DNA from: CAYTLW01 sp964438735
Lineage (GTDB): Bacteria; Myxococcota_A; UBA9042
Direction of reading: 5' to 3'
Assembly: GCA_964438735.1 (NCBI GenBank)
Contig: CAYTLW010000013.1
Coordinates: 34,197 to 98,196, forward strand
DNA length: 64,000 nucleotides
Of this stretch, positions 30,064-38,552 are shown piece after piece. A model generated the notes under the pieces. The model saw only the letters and a program-made list of their open reading frames with translations. It searched no databases and was not told the DNA's origin. The stretch's first letter is position 1; each line of letters begins with the position of its first letter. Position numbers and translations under genes: made by a program.

Positions 30064-30342
30064 TCAACCGAGCGCTGCCTTCATTCGGGCCAGGAGCGGT
30101 CCGATGTCGGGCTCCATGGCAAATTGGCGGCCCGCAGCCTTGAAAGCGGCAGATCCGGTGGCGACATCGAGGCCGTGTGTGGCGAACACCCGGCTCTGCA
30201 CGCCCATGGCCAGGGTGGCGATGGCCATGGGATCGCCGGCGGCCGATGCGCTGGCCAGGCTGGCCTTGAATTCTTCGGCCTCGAATCCCTCGACGATCTG
30301 CTCGACCATGGTTTTGAAGGTCGCTTTATCCAATCCGCTCAT
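30064..30342 (-). CDS. Small helical protein coupled to the AAA+ ATPase
   Basis: This 92-residue protein has no signal peptide or membrane segment and is predicted mostly alpha-helical ('ATFKTMVEQIVEGFEAEEFKAS'). Its ATG overlaps the stop codon of the AAA+ gene (ATGA), and GAGGAG lies just upstream, so the two are translated together. I recognise no family. The tight coupling suggests an adaptor or substrate of the ATPase. Confidence 0.7.
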   Translation of the reverse strand: MSGLDKATFKTMVEQIVEGFEAEEFKASLASASAAGDPMAIATLAMGVQSRVFATHGLDVATGSAAFKAAGRQFAMEPDIGPLLARMKAALG

Positions 30343-32750
30343 GGGGTCTTCTCCTCTTCTTCGTCCTCGGGGTAGACCCGCACGATCCGCCCCATGTCCT
30401 TGTATTCGCGTTCAGCGGCCTGATCGAGCAGCTCGTGCGAGACAGGTATGCCACGCTCGGCCGCCCAGACCGCCGCGCGGATGACCGCGTTCTGGATCTG
30501 GCCGCCTGTCAGCTCGTAATCCTCGGCCAGGTGGCGCAGCTTGAGGTCGGACTCCTGCGGCGCGCTCTTGGGGATCATCACCGCCCACAACTTGTCTCGC
30601 TCCTCCACCTCGGGCGACGGGAAATCCGGCTTGAAACGGATCCGGCGCATGAAGGCCGTGTCGATGGCGTCGGGATAGTTGGTGGTCAGGATGACCATGC
30701 CGTCGTGTTCCTCGAGGCGTTGGAGCAGGTAGTTGACCTCGAGGTTGGCGTATCGATCGACCGAAGAGCTGACGTCTGTGCGCTTGGCGAAGAGGGAGTC
30801 CGCCTCGTCGAAGAGCAGGGCGATGCCGGCGTCGCGGCTGGCGTCGAAGAGGGTCGACAGGCGCTCCTCGGTCTCGCCGATGTACTTGCTGACGATGCTG
30901 GCCAGGTCGACGCGGAAGAGTTCCAGCCCCAGGTCGCGCGCCGCCAGGCCGGCGCAGAGCGTTTTGCCGGTGCCGGAGGGGCCGGAGAAGAGGGCCGTCA
31001 GGGCGCGCCCATACCCCATGGTCCTGCCGTAGCCCTGCTCGTCGAGCACGTGCGCGGCGAAGCGGCCGAAGGCGACCATCTCGTTGAGGACCGTCTTGGT
31101 CTCCTCTGTGAGGATGGTGGTCTCCCAGGTGCCGCGCACGTTGACCCGCTGGGCCAGCCCCGCCAGGCGCGACGAGGCCACCTGCCGACAGCTATGCTCC
31201 ACGTCCGAGACGCTGACGATCAGCTTGCGATGATTGCGCTGCCGGGCCCGGGCCGTGGCCAGGTTGACGGCCAGATCGATCTCGTCGACGCCGAACTTGA
31301 AGATCGCCGCCGAGGGCACGACCGCCTTCAACTCGCCATCCTCCATGACCTCATCGAGGCGTTCGTTCCACAGCGTCAAGCGCTCTTCGGCGTCGGGCAC
31401 CGCCGCCGGCAGCTCCAGGCAGCCCAGCTCGCGCAGCAGCTGCAGGTGGGCGCGCGGCGTCAGCGAGTCGCCCGTCTGACCCTCGTCCGAGCGCGCATGC
31501 AGGAACATGGTCGTGGTCTCGCCGCGCAACAGGCGGACCATGGAGGCCAGACGTTCCGAGCCGCTGGGCCCCGCGTCGATGGACTCGACCTGGGTGAAGA
31601 ACACGCCCGCCCGGGCCAGTCGCGCCCGGCCCAGCACGTGTCCGACCCGTTCGATGCCCTCTTTGAGCAGCTCGGCGACGCGCACTTCGAGCAGACTTTC
31701 ACCGAACATTTGCAGGGACTCGCGCGCGATGCGCAACGCGCCGCTGCGCGCCGGTCCGGTGACCAGGAAGCGGCGCCGCCCTCGGAAGCCGCGCCGCAGG
31801 CTGTCGCGCACGGCTTTGGAGATCGGCATCTGGCGGATCTCCTGGCCATCGGCGTCCACCGGCACCTCGTGCCACAAGGCGCCGGGCAGGTCGCGCAATG
31901 AGACCTCCAGGCCGAGCAGGTAGCCGGACACAAAGGGCGCCGCGCGGAAGCGACGTGCCAGGGTCAAGTCATCCGGCGCCTGCACGATCAAACCGTAGCG
32001 CATCAATGTCGCCGTGCTGTCCAGCGCCTGCAGGACCGCGTCGCCGCGCACCGCAAAGGGATCGACGCCATGGGCCAGGAAGTCGTCGCTCCACTGGCTG
32101 CGTGCGGTGTCGCGCCACAGCGCTCGATAGAGCCACAGGAACTCCGGTACCAGCTCGGCCGCCAGCAGCAGCCAGAGCAGGTCGCTCTCCAGGTCGCTGA
32201 GGCCGAAGATGGCGCGCAATTCGTCAAATCGCTGGGCCCCCGGCGTGCTCGGTTCCAGGGTCTCGTAGCGCGGCTGCAGGCGGCGCTCGAGCCGGCTGAC
32301 GTAGCCCATTCGCTCGGGATCCATGGCCTCGCCGCGCAGACAGCGCAGGCAGGTGGAGTCCAGCGTCTGCATGGTGCCGGCGGGCAGCGGGTTCTGGGTC
32401 GGATCGTCGCTCTGCCGCTCCCAGGGCCGCAGGACGACCAGGTAGCGCTGCAGCATGGCGCGCACGCGCTCCAGGTAGATGGAAAACTCGATACCGGCGC
32501 CGCGTAGCCACGGTCGCAGCGCCTCGTCATCGCTGTCGATGGGCCCGCCACCATCGTCGGGATCACCGCTGAGCAGCCGCCGCAGCAGATCGACCTGCAG
32601 CTCGCTCAGGTCATCGCTGCGCGTCTCCGGGTTGATGCGGGCCTGGTCCAGGATCGCCTTGGCCCGGGCGCGGCTGACGCCGGGCAGATAGGTGAGCGCC
32701 GTCTCGATGGGGCGCTTGGGAGGCAGTCCTGAGAGTCCGGAACGGGCCAT
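30339..32750 (-). CDS. AAA+ ATPase (injection-system type) with S13-like N-terminal domain
   Basis: This is an 803-residue cytoplasmic ATPase. The second AAA module is intact: Walker A GPSGTGKT at 590-597, Walker B 'ALLFDEAD' at 644-651, sensor-1 Asn691 in 'ILTTNYPD' and arginines 702-703. A first AAA module (about 270-480) is degenerate, with GPARSGAL at 332-339 lacking the Walker Lys. A helical region precedes it. This order resembles the ATPase encoded in extracellular contractile injection system clusters (Afp15/Pvc15), but no sheath, tube or baseplate genes are nearby. Residues 11-60 match the N-terminal domain of ribosomal protein S13. ATG 32750 is preferred to TTG 32777. The 92-residue gene follows with an ATGA overlap. 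Confidence 0.85.
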   Translation of the reverse strand: MARSGLSGLPPKRPIETALTYLPGVSRARAKAILDQARINPETRSDDLSELQVDLLRRLLSGDPDDGGGPIDSDDEALRPWLRGAGIEFSIYLERVRAMLQRYLVVLRPWERQSDDPTQNPLPAGTMQTLDSTCLRCLRGEAMDPERMGYVSRLERRLQPRYETLEPSTPGAQRFDELRAIFGLSDLESDLLWLLLAAELVPEFLWLYRALWRDTARSQWSDDFLAHGVDPFAVRGDAVLQALDSTATLMRYGLIVQAPDDLTLARRFRAAPFVSGYLLGLEVSLRDLPGALWHEVPVDADGQEIRQMPISKAVRDSLRRGFRGRRRFLVTGPARSGALRIARESLQMFGESLLEVRVAELLKEGIERVGHVLGRARLARAGVFFTQVESIDAGPSGSERLASMVRLLRGETTTMFLHARSDEGQTGDSLTPRAHLQLLRELGCLELPAAVPDAEERLTLWNERLDEVMEDGELKAVVPSAAIFKFGVDEIDLAVNLATARARQRNHRKLIVSVSDVEHSCRQVASSRLAGLAQRVNVRGTWETTILTEETKTVLNEMVAFGRFAAHVLDEQGYGRTMGYGRALTALFSGPSGTGKTLCAGLAARDLGLELFRVDLASIVSKYIGETEERLSTLFDASRDAGIALLFDEADSLFAKRTDVSSSVDRYANLEVNYLLQRLEEHDGMVILTTNYPDAIDTAFMRRIRFKPDFPSPEVEERDKLWAVMIPKSAPQESDLKLRHLAEDYELTGGQIQNAVIRAAVWAAERGIPVSHELLDQAAEREYKDMGRIVRVYPEDEEEEKTP

Positions 32751-32817
32751 TGGGCGATCGTGGCGGCGGGCGGGCAAAAATGCAACGTGACCGCGTGGTC
32801 AGACGACTTTCGGGCGG

Positions 32818-34587
32818 CTACGGCGTCGGCAGGCTGCCGGTGCACGGCGGCGTGCCGCGCTGGTCGATGAACAGGAAGGGCTGAAAGCAGTAGTCCATCG
32901 ACAGGCCCTTCTTGGTCGCCGCGGTGAACTTGGTCACGCCGGCTGCGGTGCCACCCAGGCGCTGGAAGAGCGCCCACGCCGGGTCCATGAAGGGCGTGCC
33001 CAGCGGCATCTTGTAGTAGGTCGTAAAGGTGCCCGGCTTCCACTGCCAGGCCCAGGGCGGGCGGCCGAAATCGGCCGTGGCGACGCTGATGAACTTGGTC
33101 GCCAGCGGTGTGCCTGCGCCCGGCGGCCGGCCCGGCGGCGCCTTGTAGACGAAGCTGATCGGCGCCGCGAAGAGGCCGCCCTCGCCCGCCTCCTCGCGGT
33201 GCGGGAACCAGCCCTCGAAGAGCGGCTCCAGCTCGTAGATGAAGGTCGGCGGCGAACCATCGGGGCTCACACCTGCACCCGTGGCTTTGGTGGCCACAGC
33301 GCCGGGCCGATAGCGGATGACCTTCAGGTCCTTCTTGGTCCACTTATCGGTCTGGCATTGCTTGTAGGTGTTGTCGCCCCCATCGAGCCACATGCAGCTC
33401 TGGTGGCTGCCCGCGGTCAGGTAGCCCGGGTAGCGGCGTGGTGTGCAGTCGTTGATGCCGTCGCAACCGAAGGTGTCGCCCTTATCCGGCGCGGTGGGAA
33501 AGAGGCTGGCCAGGGGCAGCACCTGGCGCACATTGGCCGCCGAGGGCTTGGCGCCCTTGGGCACCAGACCAGACTCCTGGGTCGTCCAGGCCCACATCTG
33601 CTCGTCGAACTGGTTCTTGAACCAGGTCAGCAGGGCCACCGGCTGCTCCTTCGGGTAGCGCGCCACCACCACCGTGGCGCCGCCGACGTCATTGTCGAAG
33701 CTGAGGTCGGGCGTGGTCGCCACCCGGCGCGGCCAGTAGAAGGCGTAATGGATGAAGAAGTGGCTGTGGCTCTCGACCACCGCCCAGCCGACCCGGGCCA
33801 GGGCGTCGAACTTGCCCAGGTTGCCCACGTTGTTGCCGCCATCGAAGTCCTGGTCGTAGCCAGGGCTGCGCAGCCGGTCGAACTGCGCCCCACTTTTGCC
33901 GATGCCCTGAAGCAGGGTGGGCGCATAACGAGCCGCGAGCGCGGCGTGGTCGGCGGTGTCGGCATAGCCGGCCGTATAGAGACGAAATTGGAAGGGCTCG
34001 GCGAGCGTATCTCCCTTGTGTGATTGCACCAGGGTGTTCAGCTCGATGAGCACCCGGCTGGCCGGCGCGACCGGCTTGGCAGCCGTGAAGGTGAACTTCT
34101 TGCCGTCCACCTTCAGGTCCCCCTCGATGGTCTGGTCGCCCGGACCCTTGACGAAGACGGTGTACTCGGCGATCGAGGCGTCGAGCAGTGGGGCGGAGAA
34201 GTGCACCTCGAAGCTCAGCTTCCAGGGCACTCCGGAGGCGCCATCGGCGGGCACCGTCTTGACCACCTCCAGCGGCACCGACGGCACATCGGGTTTGACC
34301 ACATCGATGGGTCGTGGCGGCACGTCTTTGGCGGTCACCGCGTCATGGGCAGCATCGAGCACCGCGTCGGCGGCTCCGCCATCGGTTGGTTGATTCGCGC
34401 CGTCCGCTGGTCCGGAATCGGCTGCAATCACGTCGGCGGCGCCGCGGACCTCGCCCCCCTGAATATCGAACGTCGCGTCTGCGATGCCGCTGTCGGTCAC
34501 GGGCGACAGGGGCGGGTCATCACACGCCCACGTCGCGGCGCACGCCATCGCCAGCCATGCAAGGCTTGTGATTCGGCCGCCTGCCAC
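32818..34587 (-). CDS. Lipoprotein with Ig-like domain and unknown C-terminal domain
   Basis: The 589-residue product starts at GTG 34587, four bases after GGAGG. A signal peptide ends near 'ATWACDD' (Cys22). A low-complexity Ala/Asp-rich linker runs to about residue 105. Residues about 110-210 form a Big_5-type Ig-like fold ('VPADGASGVPWKLSFEVHFS', 'PASRVLIELN'). The remaining 370 residues form one large domain with 'HSHFFIHYAFYWPRR' and paired cysteines, slightly reminiscent of Vps62-like proteins, but not assigned. It lies 67 bases downstream of nothing on its own strand and diverges from the LolC/E-like permease across 149 bases. Function unknown. Confidence 0.75.
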   Translation of the reverse strand: MAGGRITSLAWLAMACAATWACDDPPLSPVTDSGIADATFDIQGGEVRGAADVIAADSGPADGANQPTDGGAADAVLDAAHDAVTAKDVPPRPIDVVKPDVPSVPLEVVKTVPADGASGVPWKLSFEVHFSAPLLDASIAEYTVFVKGPGDQTIEGDLKVDGKKFTFTAAKPVAPASRVLIELNTLVQSHKGDTLAEPFQFRLYTAGYADTADHAALAARYAPTLLQGIGKSGAQFDRLRSPGYDQDFDGGNNVGNLGKFDALARVGWAVVESHSHFFIHYAFYWPRRVATTPDLSFDNDVGGATVVVARYPKEQPVALLTWFKNQFDEQMWAWTTQESGLVPKGAKPSAANVRQVLPLASLFPTAPDKGDTFGCDGINDCTPRRYPGYLTAGSHQSCMWLDGGDNTYKQCQTDKWTKKDLKVIRYRPGAVATKATGAGVSPDGSPPTFIYELEPLFEGWFPHREEAGEGGLFAAPISFVYKAPPGRPPGAGTPLATKFISVATADFGRPPWAWQWKPGTFTTYYKMPLGTPFMDPAWALFQRLGGTAAGVTKFTAATKKGLSMDYCFQPFLFIDQRGTPPCTGSLPTP

Positions 34588-34736
34588 GTGTCCTCCGCCT
34601 GCCGGTTGTCGCGCTGGTGGTCGGGTTGCGGGTCCCGTTCGGTCGTGTCAGCTTGCGCCGGCCGCGCCGCACTCCCAGGATGCGGGGCTGGCTCGCGGGC
34701 CGTCAAGCGAGGCGGCGCACGATTCGGAGCATCACC

Positions 34737-36716
34737 ATGTCCGGGCAGCAAGGCACGACGCGCTGGTACGAGCTGCTGGTCGCCGCCCGCCTGTTGCGCT
34801 CTCGTCGCAGCGCCCACCTGTCGATCATCAGCGCCATGTCCGTGGCCGGCATCGCCCTGGGCGTCGGCGCCCTGATCGTGGTGCTGGCCGTCAATACGGG
34901 CTTCCAGGTCGCCTTCCAGGAGCGGATCCTGTCGACCTATCCGCACCTGGTGGTCATGCGGCGCGGGCTCGAGATGCAGGATCATCGCGAGGTCGCCCGC
35001 CGACTGATGGTCGTCTCGGGCACGCGCACGGCGACCCCGGCCACCTACGACGACATGATGCTGGCTTCGGCCAACGGGCGCGCCGGAGCGGCTGTTCGCG
35101 GGGTGCCGTCGTCGACCCTGGCGGCCATGCCGGCGGGCGTGGTCGCCAAGGGCCAGCTCGACCTGCATGGCGAGGCCCCGTTGACCGAACTGGACGCGGA
35201 TGCGGCGACCCTGCGCGTGGTGCGCGGTACCGCCAGCGCCCGGCACGCGCTGGTGATCGATCGCGCCGACCACGTGCACAGTCTGGCCTTGATGCCGCCT
35301 CAAAGCGGCATGTCCGGTCTGCTGGTATTTGACGCCAGCGGCTGCGGCGAGACCCGCAGCGGCGGCGAGGCGCTGGAGCTGTACAACGACTTCGGTGGCG
35401 AGGTGGTTCGCAGGTTGCGGCGCGATCCCCAACAACCCGCCTGCGGCGTGATCGCCAGTTGGGAGACCCTGTCGGGAGACTTCGAGCTGCGCTGGACCCA
35501 CGGCGAGGTGCCCCAGACCCTGCGCCTGACCCTCCCATCACAGGCCACCACCGCCCTGGTGATCGACGGCGCGCGCACGCTGCAGGTGGCCCCGGTCCAC
35601 GCCAGCACGCCGCCTACCGTGGCCGCCCTGGCCGTGGTGCAGACCGGCAATGCGGCCCTCGCCATCACCCTGCCCGACGGCACCACGGCGACGGTGGCGG
35701 GCGCCAGCGCCTCGCCCTGGATGACCCTCGAAGGCCCGCTGCCGGCCATCGCCCTGGGCGAAGGTCTGGCCAAACGTCTGCAGGTCGACATCGGCGACGA
35801 GGTGCGCGCGGTGTCGCCGTTGCGGGGGCTCGACGGCGGCGGTGGGGCCACCACCAGCGGCGCGGCCGGCCGCTTCCGTGTGGTCGCCGTGATTCGCACT
35901 GGCTTTTACGATCACGACCAGCGGCTGGCCATGGTCGACTTCACCGCCGCCCAGCGCTTCCTGGGTCGCGGGGACGTGGCCCGCTGGGTCGAGCTGCGCG
36001 TGGACGATCCCATCCTGGCCAGCAGCCGGTCGGGTCGCTACCGCAGCGCGTTGGATCCGGTCCCCCTGTCGGCATTGCTGAGCGACGTACAGGCCATGCG
36101 CGGTCAGCTGCACCGAATCCAGACCGAGGTGGTGTCAGGGCTCGAACTCGGCGACGGGCGCGACGCGCTCGGCATGGTCGACAACTGGGTCTCGGGGGTG
36201 CGTGCGGCTCGCCAGGCGCGCACACGCGGCGGCAGCCTGTACAGGGTGATCGACTGGGAGGAGATGAACCGCAACATCTTCGACGCCGCCCGGATGCAGA
36301 AGATCGCCATGTCCCTGTTCCCCTTCATCATCGTGCTGGTCGCCGCGCTCAACGTGATCGGCACCCAGGCCGTGGTGGTGCACGAGCGCGCCCGCGACAT
36401 CGCCATCATGCGGGCCATGGGCGCCACCCCGCGCTCGGTCGGCGCCATCTTCCTGACCCAGGGTCTGGCCGTCGGATTGCTGGGCACCGCCGTCGGGCTG
36501 GGCCTCGGTGGCCTGTGCTGCCTGCTGTTATCGGCGGTTGGTTATCCGCTGGATCCGCACGTCTACCTGATCTCAGAGTTGCCCGTTCAGGTGGAGGCGT
36601 CGACCTTCATCCTGGCCGGCGGCGCGGCGACAGCGCTCTCATTTGCCGCCGCCTGGGCCAGCGCGCGGCGGGCCGCGGAGCGCTCGCCGGTCGAGGGATT
36701 GCGTCGCCTGGACTGA
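34737..36716 (+). CDS. LolC/LolE-like ABC permease with enlarged periplasmic domain
   Basis: This 659-residue inner-membrane protein is of the FtsX/MacB-type permease superfamily. The N-terminus has the LolC/E signature 'YELLVAARLLRSRRSAHLS' followed by the first transmembrane helix. Three more helices close the protein, with 'ERARDIAIMRAMGATPRSV' between them, the usual coupling region. LolC and LolE are near 400 residues; here about 480 residues lie between helices 1 and 2. LolCDE extracts lipoproteins from the inner membrane for LolA, and a lolA gene lies at 60286. No LolD ATPase gene adjoins it. ATG 34737 is chosen after GGAG at 34726-34729, not the long upstream extension. Assignment to LolC or LolE is not possible. 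Confidence 0.85.
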   Translation: MSGQQGTTRWYELLVAARLLRSRRSAHLSIISAMSVAGIALGVGALIVVLAVNTGFQVAFQERILSTYPHLVVMRRGLEMQDHREVARRLMVVSGTRTATPATYDDMMLASANGRAGAAVRGVPSSTLAAMPAGVVAKGQLDLHGEAPLTELDADAATLRVVRGTASARHALVIDRADHVHSLALMPPQSGMSGLLVFDASGCGETRSGGEALELYNDFGGEVVRRLRRDPQQPACGVIASWETLSGDFELRWTHGEVPQTLRLTLPSQATTALVIDGARTLQVAPVHASTPPTVAALAVVQTGNAALAITLPDGTTATVAGASASPWMTLEGPLPAIALGEGLAKRLQVDIGDEVRAVSPLRGLDGGGGATTSGAAGRFRVVAVIRTGFYDHDQRLAMVDFTAAQRFLGRGDVARWVELRVDDPILASSRSGRYRSALDPVPLSALLSDVQAMRGQLHRIQTEVVSGLELGDGRDALGMVDNWVSGVRAARQARTRGGSLYRVIDWEEMNRNIFDAARMQKIAMSLFPFIIVLVAALNVIGTQAVVVHERARDIAIMRAMGATPRSVGAIFLTQGLAVGLLGTAVGLGLGGLCCLLLSAVGYPLDPHVYLISELPVQVEASTFILAGGAATALSFAAAWASARRAAERSPVEGLRRLD

Positions 36717-37043
36717 AGCCGTCGAAGGGCCCGATGCGCCCATTGCTGCGGCTGGGGATCCATCCCCTGATCATGAACCCGTAAACGCCGGCCCAACCTA
36801 CAAACGCAACACTGCTCTGCAATGCCCGACCAGTGCCCCATCCGGGTCGGAAATATCGGTCAACTAAAGCTCGGATCGAAAGCGCTGGAAATCGCCCGAC
36901 TTTCGGCAAAAAACGCGCACTTGGGCCCTGAAACCGCGTCTTGCAACTTGGATCGCCCGATTGTATGACCAGCCCACCGCAAGGGCCGCATGGTTGCGTT
37001 GTCGCGCAAACTGGCTTGCGGATCGGAGCTTTAGGAGATTCCG
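36717..37043 (+). other. Intergenic region before the rodZ-like gene
   Basis: This 327-base stretch holds no convincing gene; a minus-strand ORF crossing it from 37745 lacks family features. It contains one promoter candidate at 36941-36969 and the AGGAG ribosome site of the next gene near 37033. Confidence 0.6.
36941..36969 (+). promoter_or_regulatory. Candidate sigma-70 promoter for rodZ-recO
   Basis: TTGCAA at 36941-36946 and TATGAC at 36964-36969 are 17 bases apart, each matching four of six consensus positions. Transcription would begin about 70 bases before the GTG of the rodZ-like gene. Confidence 0.4.
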
Positions 37044-37706
37044 GTGCAACGGGTGGGAGAGCAGTTTCGGCGTCGACAGGGCACCCACGTTCGCGTGGGA
37101 GAGCAGACGCAACCGTTCCGCGCGCCTCAGTTGCCGCCGCGTCCTGACGCCCCGGCCGAGGAGCCCGCGCTCCAAGCCCCATTCATTGCCGACCGTTGCC
37201 GCACCGTTGGCGAGCTGTTGCGTACCCGGCGCGAGTATCAGGGCGAAGATGTCGCCAGCGTCGCCGCTGCCACCCGCCTGCCGCGACGCGCCATCCTGGC
37301 CTTGGAGCGAGACGCCTTCGACGAGATCTCGGGCGCCTTCTACGTGCGCGGCTTTCTGCGGGTCTACGCCGGTCACCTGAAGCTCGAAGCCGAGACGGTG
37401 CTCGAGCGCTACGAAAACCAGGTCGCCATCCGACCCGTCTACGACGAAGAACCGGCGGCCGAAGTACCGGACTACTTCCGCACCCGGCGCGGCAGCATGC
37501 GCAGCCTCTCGCCGGCGCAGCTCTTCCTGCTCTTGATCACCGCCGCCACCCTGGTGGTCTTCATGCTGTCCATCAATCGACAGCGGGTGAGCGACAAGGT
37601 CGCCAGTCGACCGGGCGTGACCGCGCCAAGCACGCCGGCGACCGCCACGATCGGGCCGGTCAAGCAGAACGCCGCCACCGCGCGCGCTGACGCCGGTCCG
37701 AATTGA
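37044..37706 (+). CDS. RodZ-like helix-turn-helix membrane protein
   Basis: The 220-residue protein has an N-terminal disordered Pro-rich part, then a Xre-type RodZ HTH (about 54-122) with 'VGELLRTRREYQGEDVASVA' and the family phrase 'FYVRGFLRVYAGHL'. One transmembrane helix is at about 158-176. RodZ links MreB to the cell-wall elongation machinery in rod-shaped cells. Unlike typical RodZ, only about 44 residues follow the membrane helix, so the usual periplasmic beta domain is missing. The GTG start at 37044 follows AGGAG. Its stop codon overlaps the probable start of recO, giving a two-gene unit. The symbol is withheld because of the missing periplasmic domain. Confidence 0.8.
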   Translation: MQRVGEQFRRRQGTHVRVGEQTQPFRAPQLPPRPDAPAEEPALQAPFIADRCRTVGELLRTRREYQGEDVASVAAATRLPRRAILALERDAFDEISGAFYVRGFLRVYAGHLKLEAETVLERYENQVAIRPVYDEEPAAEVPDYFRTRRGSMRSLSPAQLFLLLITAATLVVFMLSINRQRVSDKVASRPGVTAPSTPATATIGPVKQNAATARADAGPN

Positions 37707-38481
37707 GTTCCCGCTGAGCTCCGACCAGCCCCTCCACGTCATCATCGCGCGCCTGCAACCTGTAGGCGATCACGATCTCATCGTCAGCCTGCTGAGCGCC
37801 GAACGCGGCCGGATCGACGCCTTCGTGCGTTCCGGACGCAAGGCCTCGCGTCGTTTCGGTGGCCGGCTGGAGCTGTTCCGCAAGGGCAGCGCGCGCATGC
37901 GCAAAGGCCGCGGTCGCCTGCCGAGTCTTGTCGGCCTCGAAGAGGCGGCGCAGCTGGTCCCGACCGGCGCCAGCTACGGGGTGCTCTGCCTGGCCTCCTA
38001 TGCCAGCGAGTTGGCGCTGATCGCCGCTCAGCCCGAGCACGCCGACGTCGAGCTCGCCGCCTGGCTCGAGGCAGCCCTGCTGGCCGCTGCGCATTGCTCC
38101 GACCACGATCTGGCCCACGGTCGACTGGCCATTGAGATCGCCTTCCTCGGCGCCGCCGGCTGGATGCCCTCGGTGGCCGGGTGCAGCCTGTGCGGCCACG
38201 AGCTGGACTTCGCCGCGGCCTGGCCCCCATTCGCCGACGCGCCCTTGTGCCTGTCCTGCGCTCCGGGCGGTCTGGGCGACATAGGACCGGAAGCGCTGAA
38301 TGCGCTGGCCATCCTCCGCAGCGGCCAGCCTGCGGTCGCGGCGATGCACGAACTGCCGCGCACCCAGCGCACCCTGCTGGCCACCCGAGTGACCGCCCTG
38401 CTGCACGACGCCCTGCCCAGGCAACCGCGCTCGGGCGAGGCGCTGGGCCAGGTCATCGACGCCCTGGACGAGGCCGGATAG
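37702..38481 (+). CDS. recO: DNA repair protein RecO with non-standard start
   Basis: RecO anneals single strands and loads RecA with RecR in the RecFOR pathway. The N-terminal OB-fold is seen as 'IIARLQPVGDHDLIVSLLSA' then 'SGRKASRRFGGRLELF'. The C-terminal part has a zinc site C-S-L-C and C-L-S-C (about residues 165-195). To include the OB-fold the frame must open well before the first ATG/GTG/TTG of this frame, at 37825. The only fitting start is ATT at 37702, overlapping the rodZ-like stop (ATTGA) and giving 259 residues, normal for RecO. A one-base indel after a TTG at 37703 is the alternative. The gene converges with a sulfatase-fold gene 70 bases on. Confidence 0.88.
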   Translation: MEFPLSSDQPLHVIIARLQPVGDHDLIVSLLSAERGRIDAFVRSGRKASRRFGGRLELFRKGSARMRKGRGRLPSLVGLEEAAQLVPTGASYGVLCLASYASELALIAAQPEHADVELAAWLEAALLAAAHCSDHDLAHGRLAIEIAFLGAAGWMPSVAGCSLCGHELDFAAAWPPFADAPLCLSCAPGGLGDIGPEALNALAILRSGQPAVAAMHELPRTQRTLLATRVTALLHDALPRQPRSGEALGQVIDALDEAG

Positions 38482-38513
38482 GGGCACATCACGCCAGTGG
38501 CAAAGTGCCAGCC

Positions 38514-38552
38514 ATGGAGCCACGGCCAGGGTCCAAGCCGTGGCGGCTCCAT
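38514..38552. terminator. Possible bidirectional terminator hairpin
   Basis: ATGGAGCCACGGC at 38514-38526 pairs with GCCGTGGCGGCTCCAT at 38537-38552 except for a three-base bulge. A smaller perfect hairpin, TGGCA-AAG-TGCCA, lies at 38498-38510. Both sit between two convergent genes. There is no T-tract, so intrinsic termination is uncertain. Confidence 0.45.

Noticed and set aside
30339..32750. Complete extracellular contractile injection system
   Set aside because: Only the ATPase is present; no sheath, tube, baseplate, spike or tail-fibre gene was found within the window.
37825..38481. recO starting at GTG 37825
   Set aside because: It would delete the conserved OB-fold encoded from 37741 to 37825.
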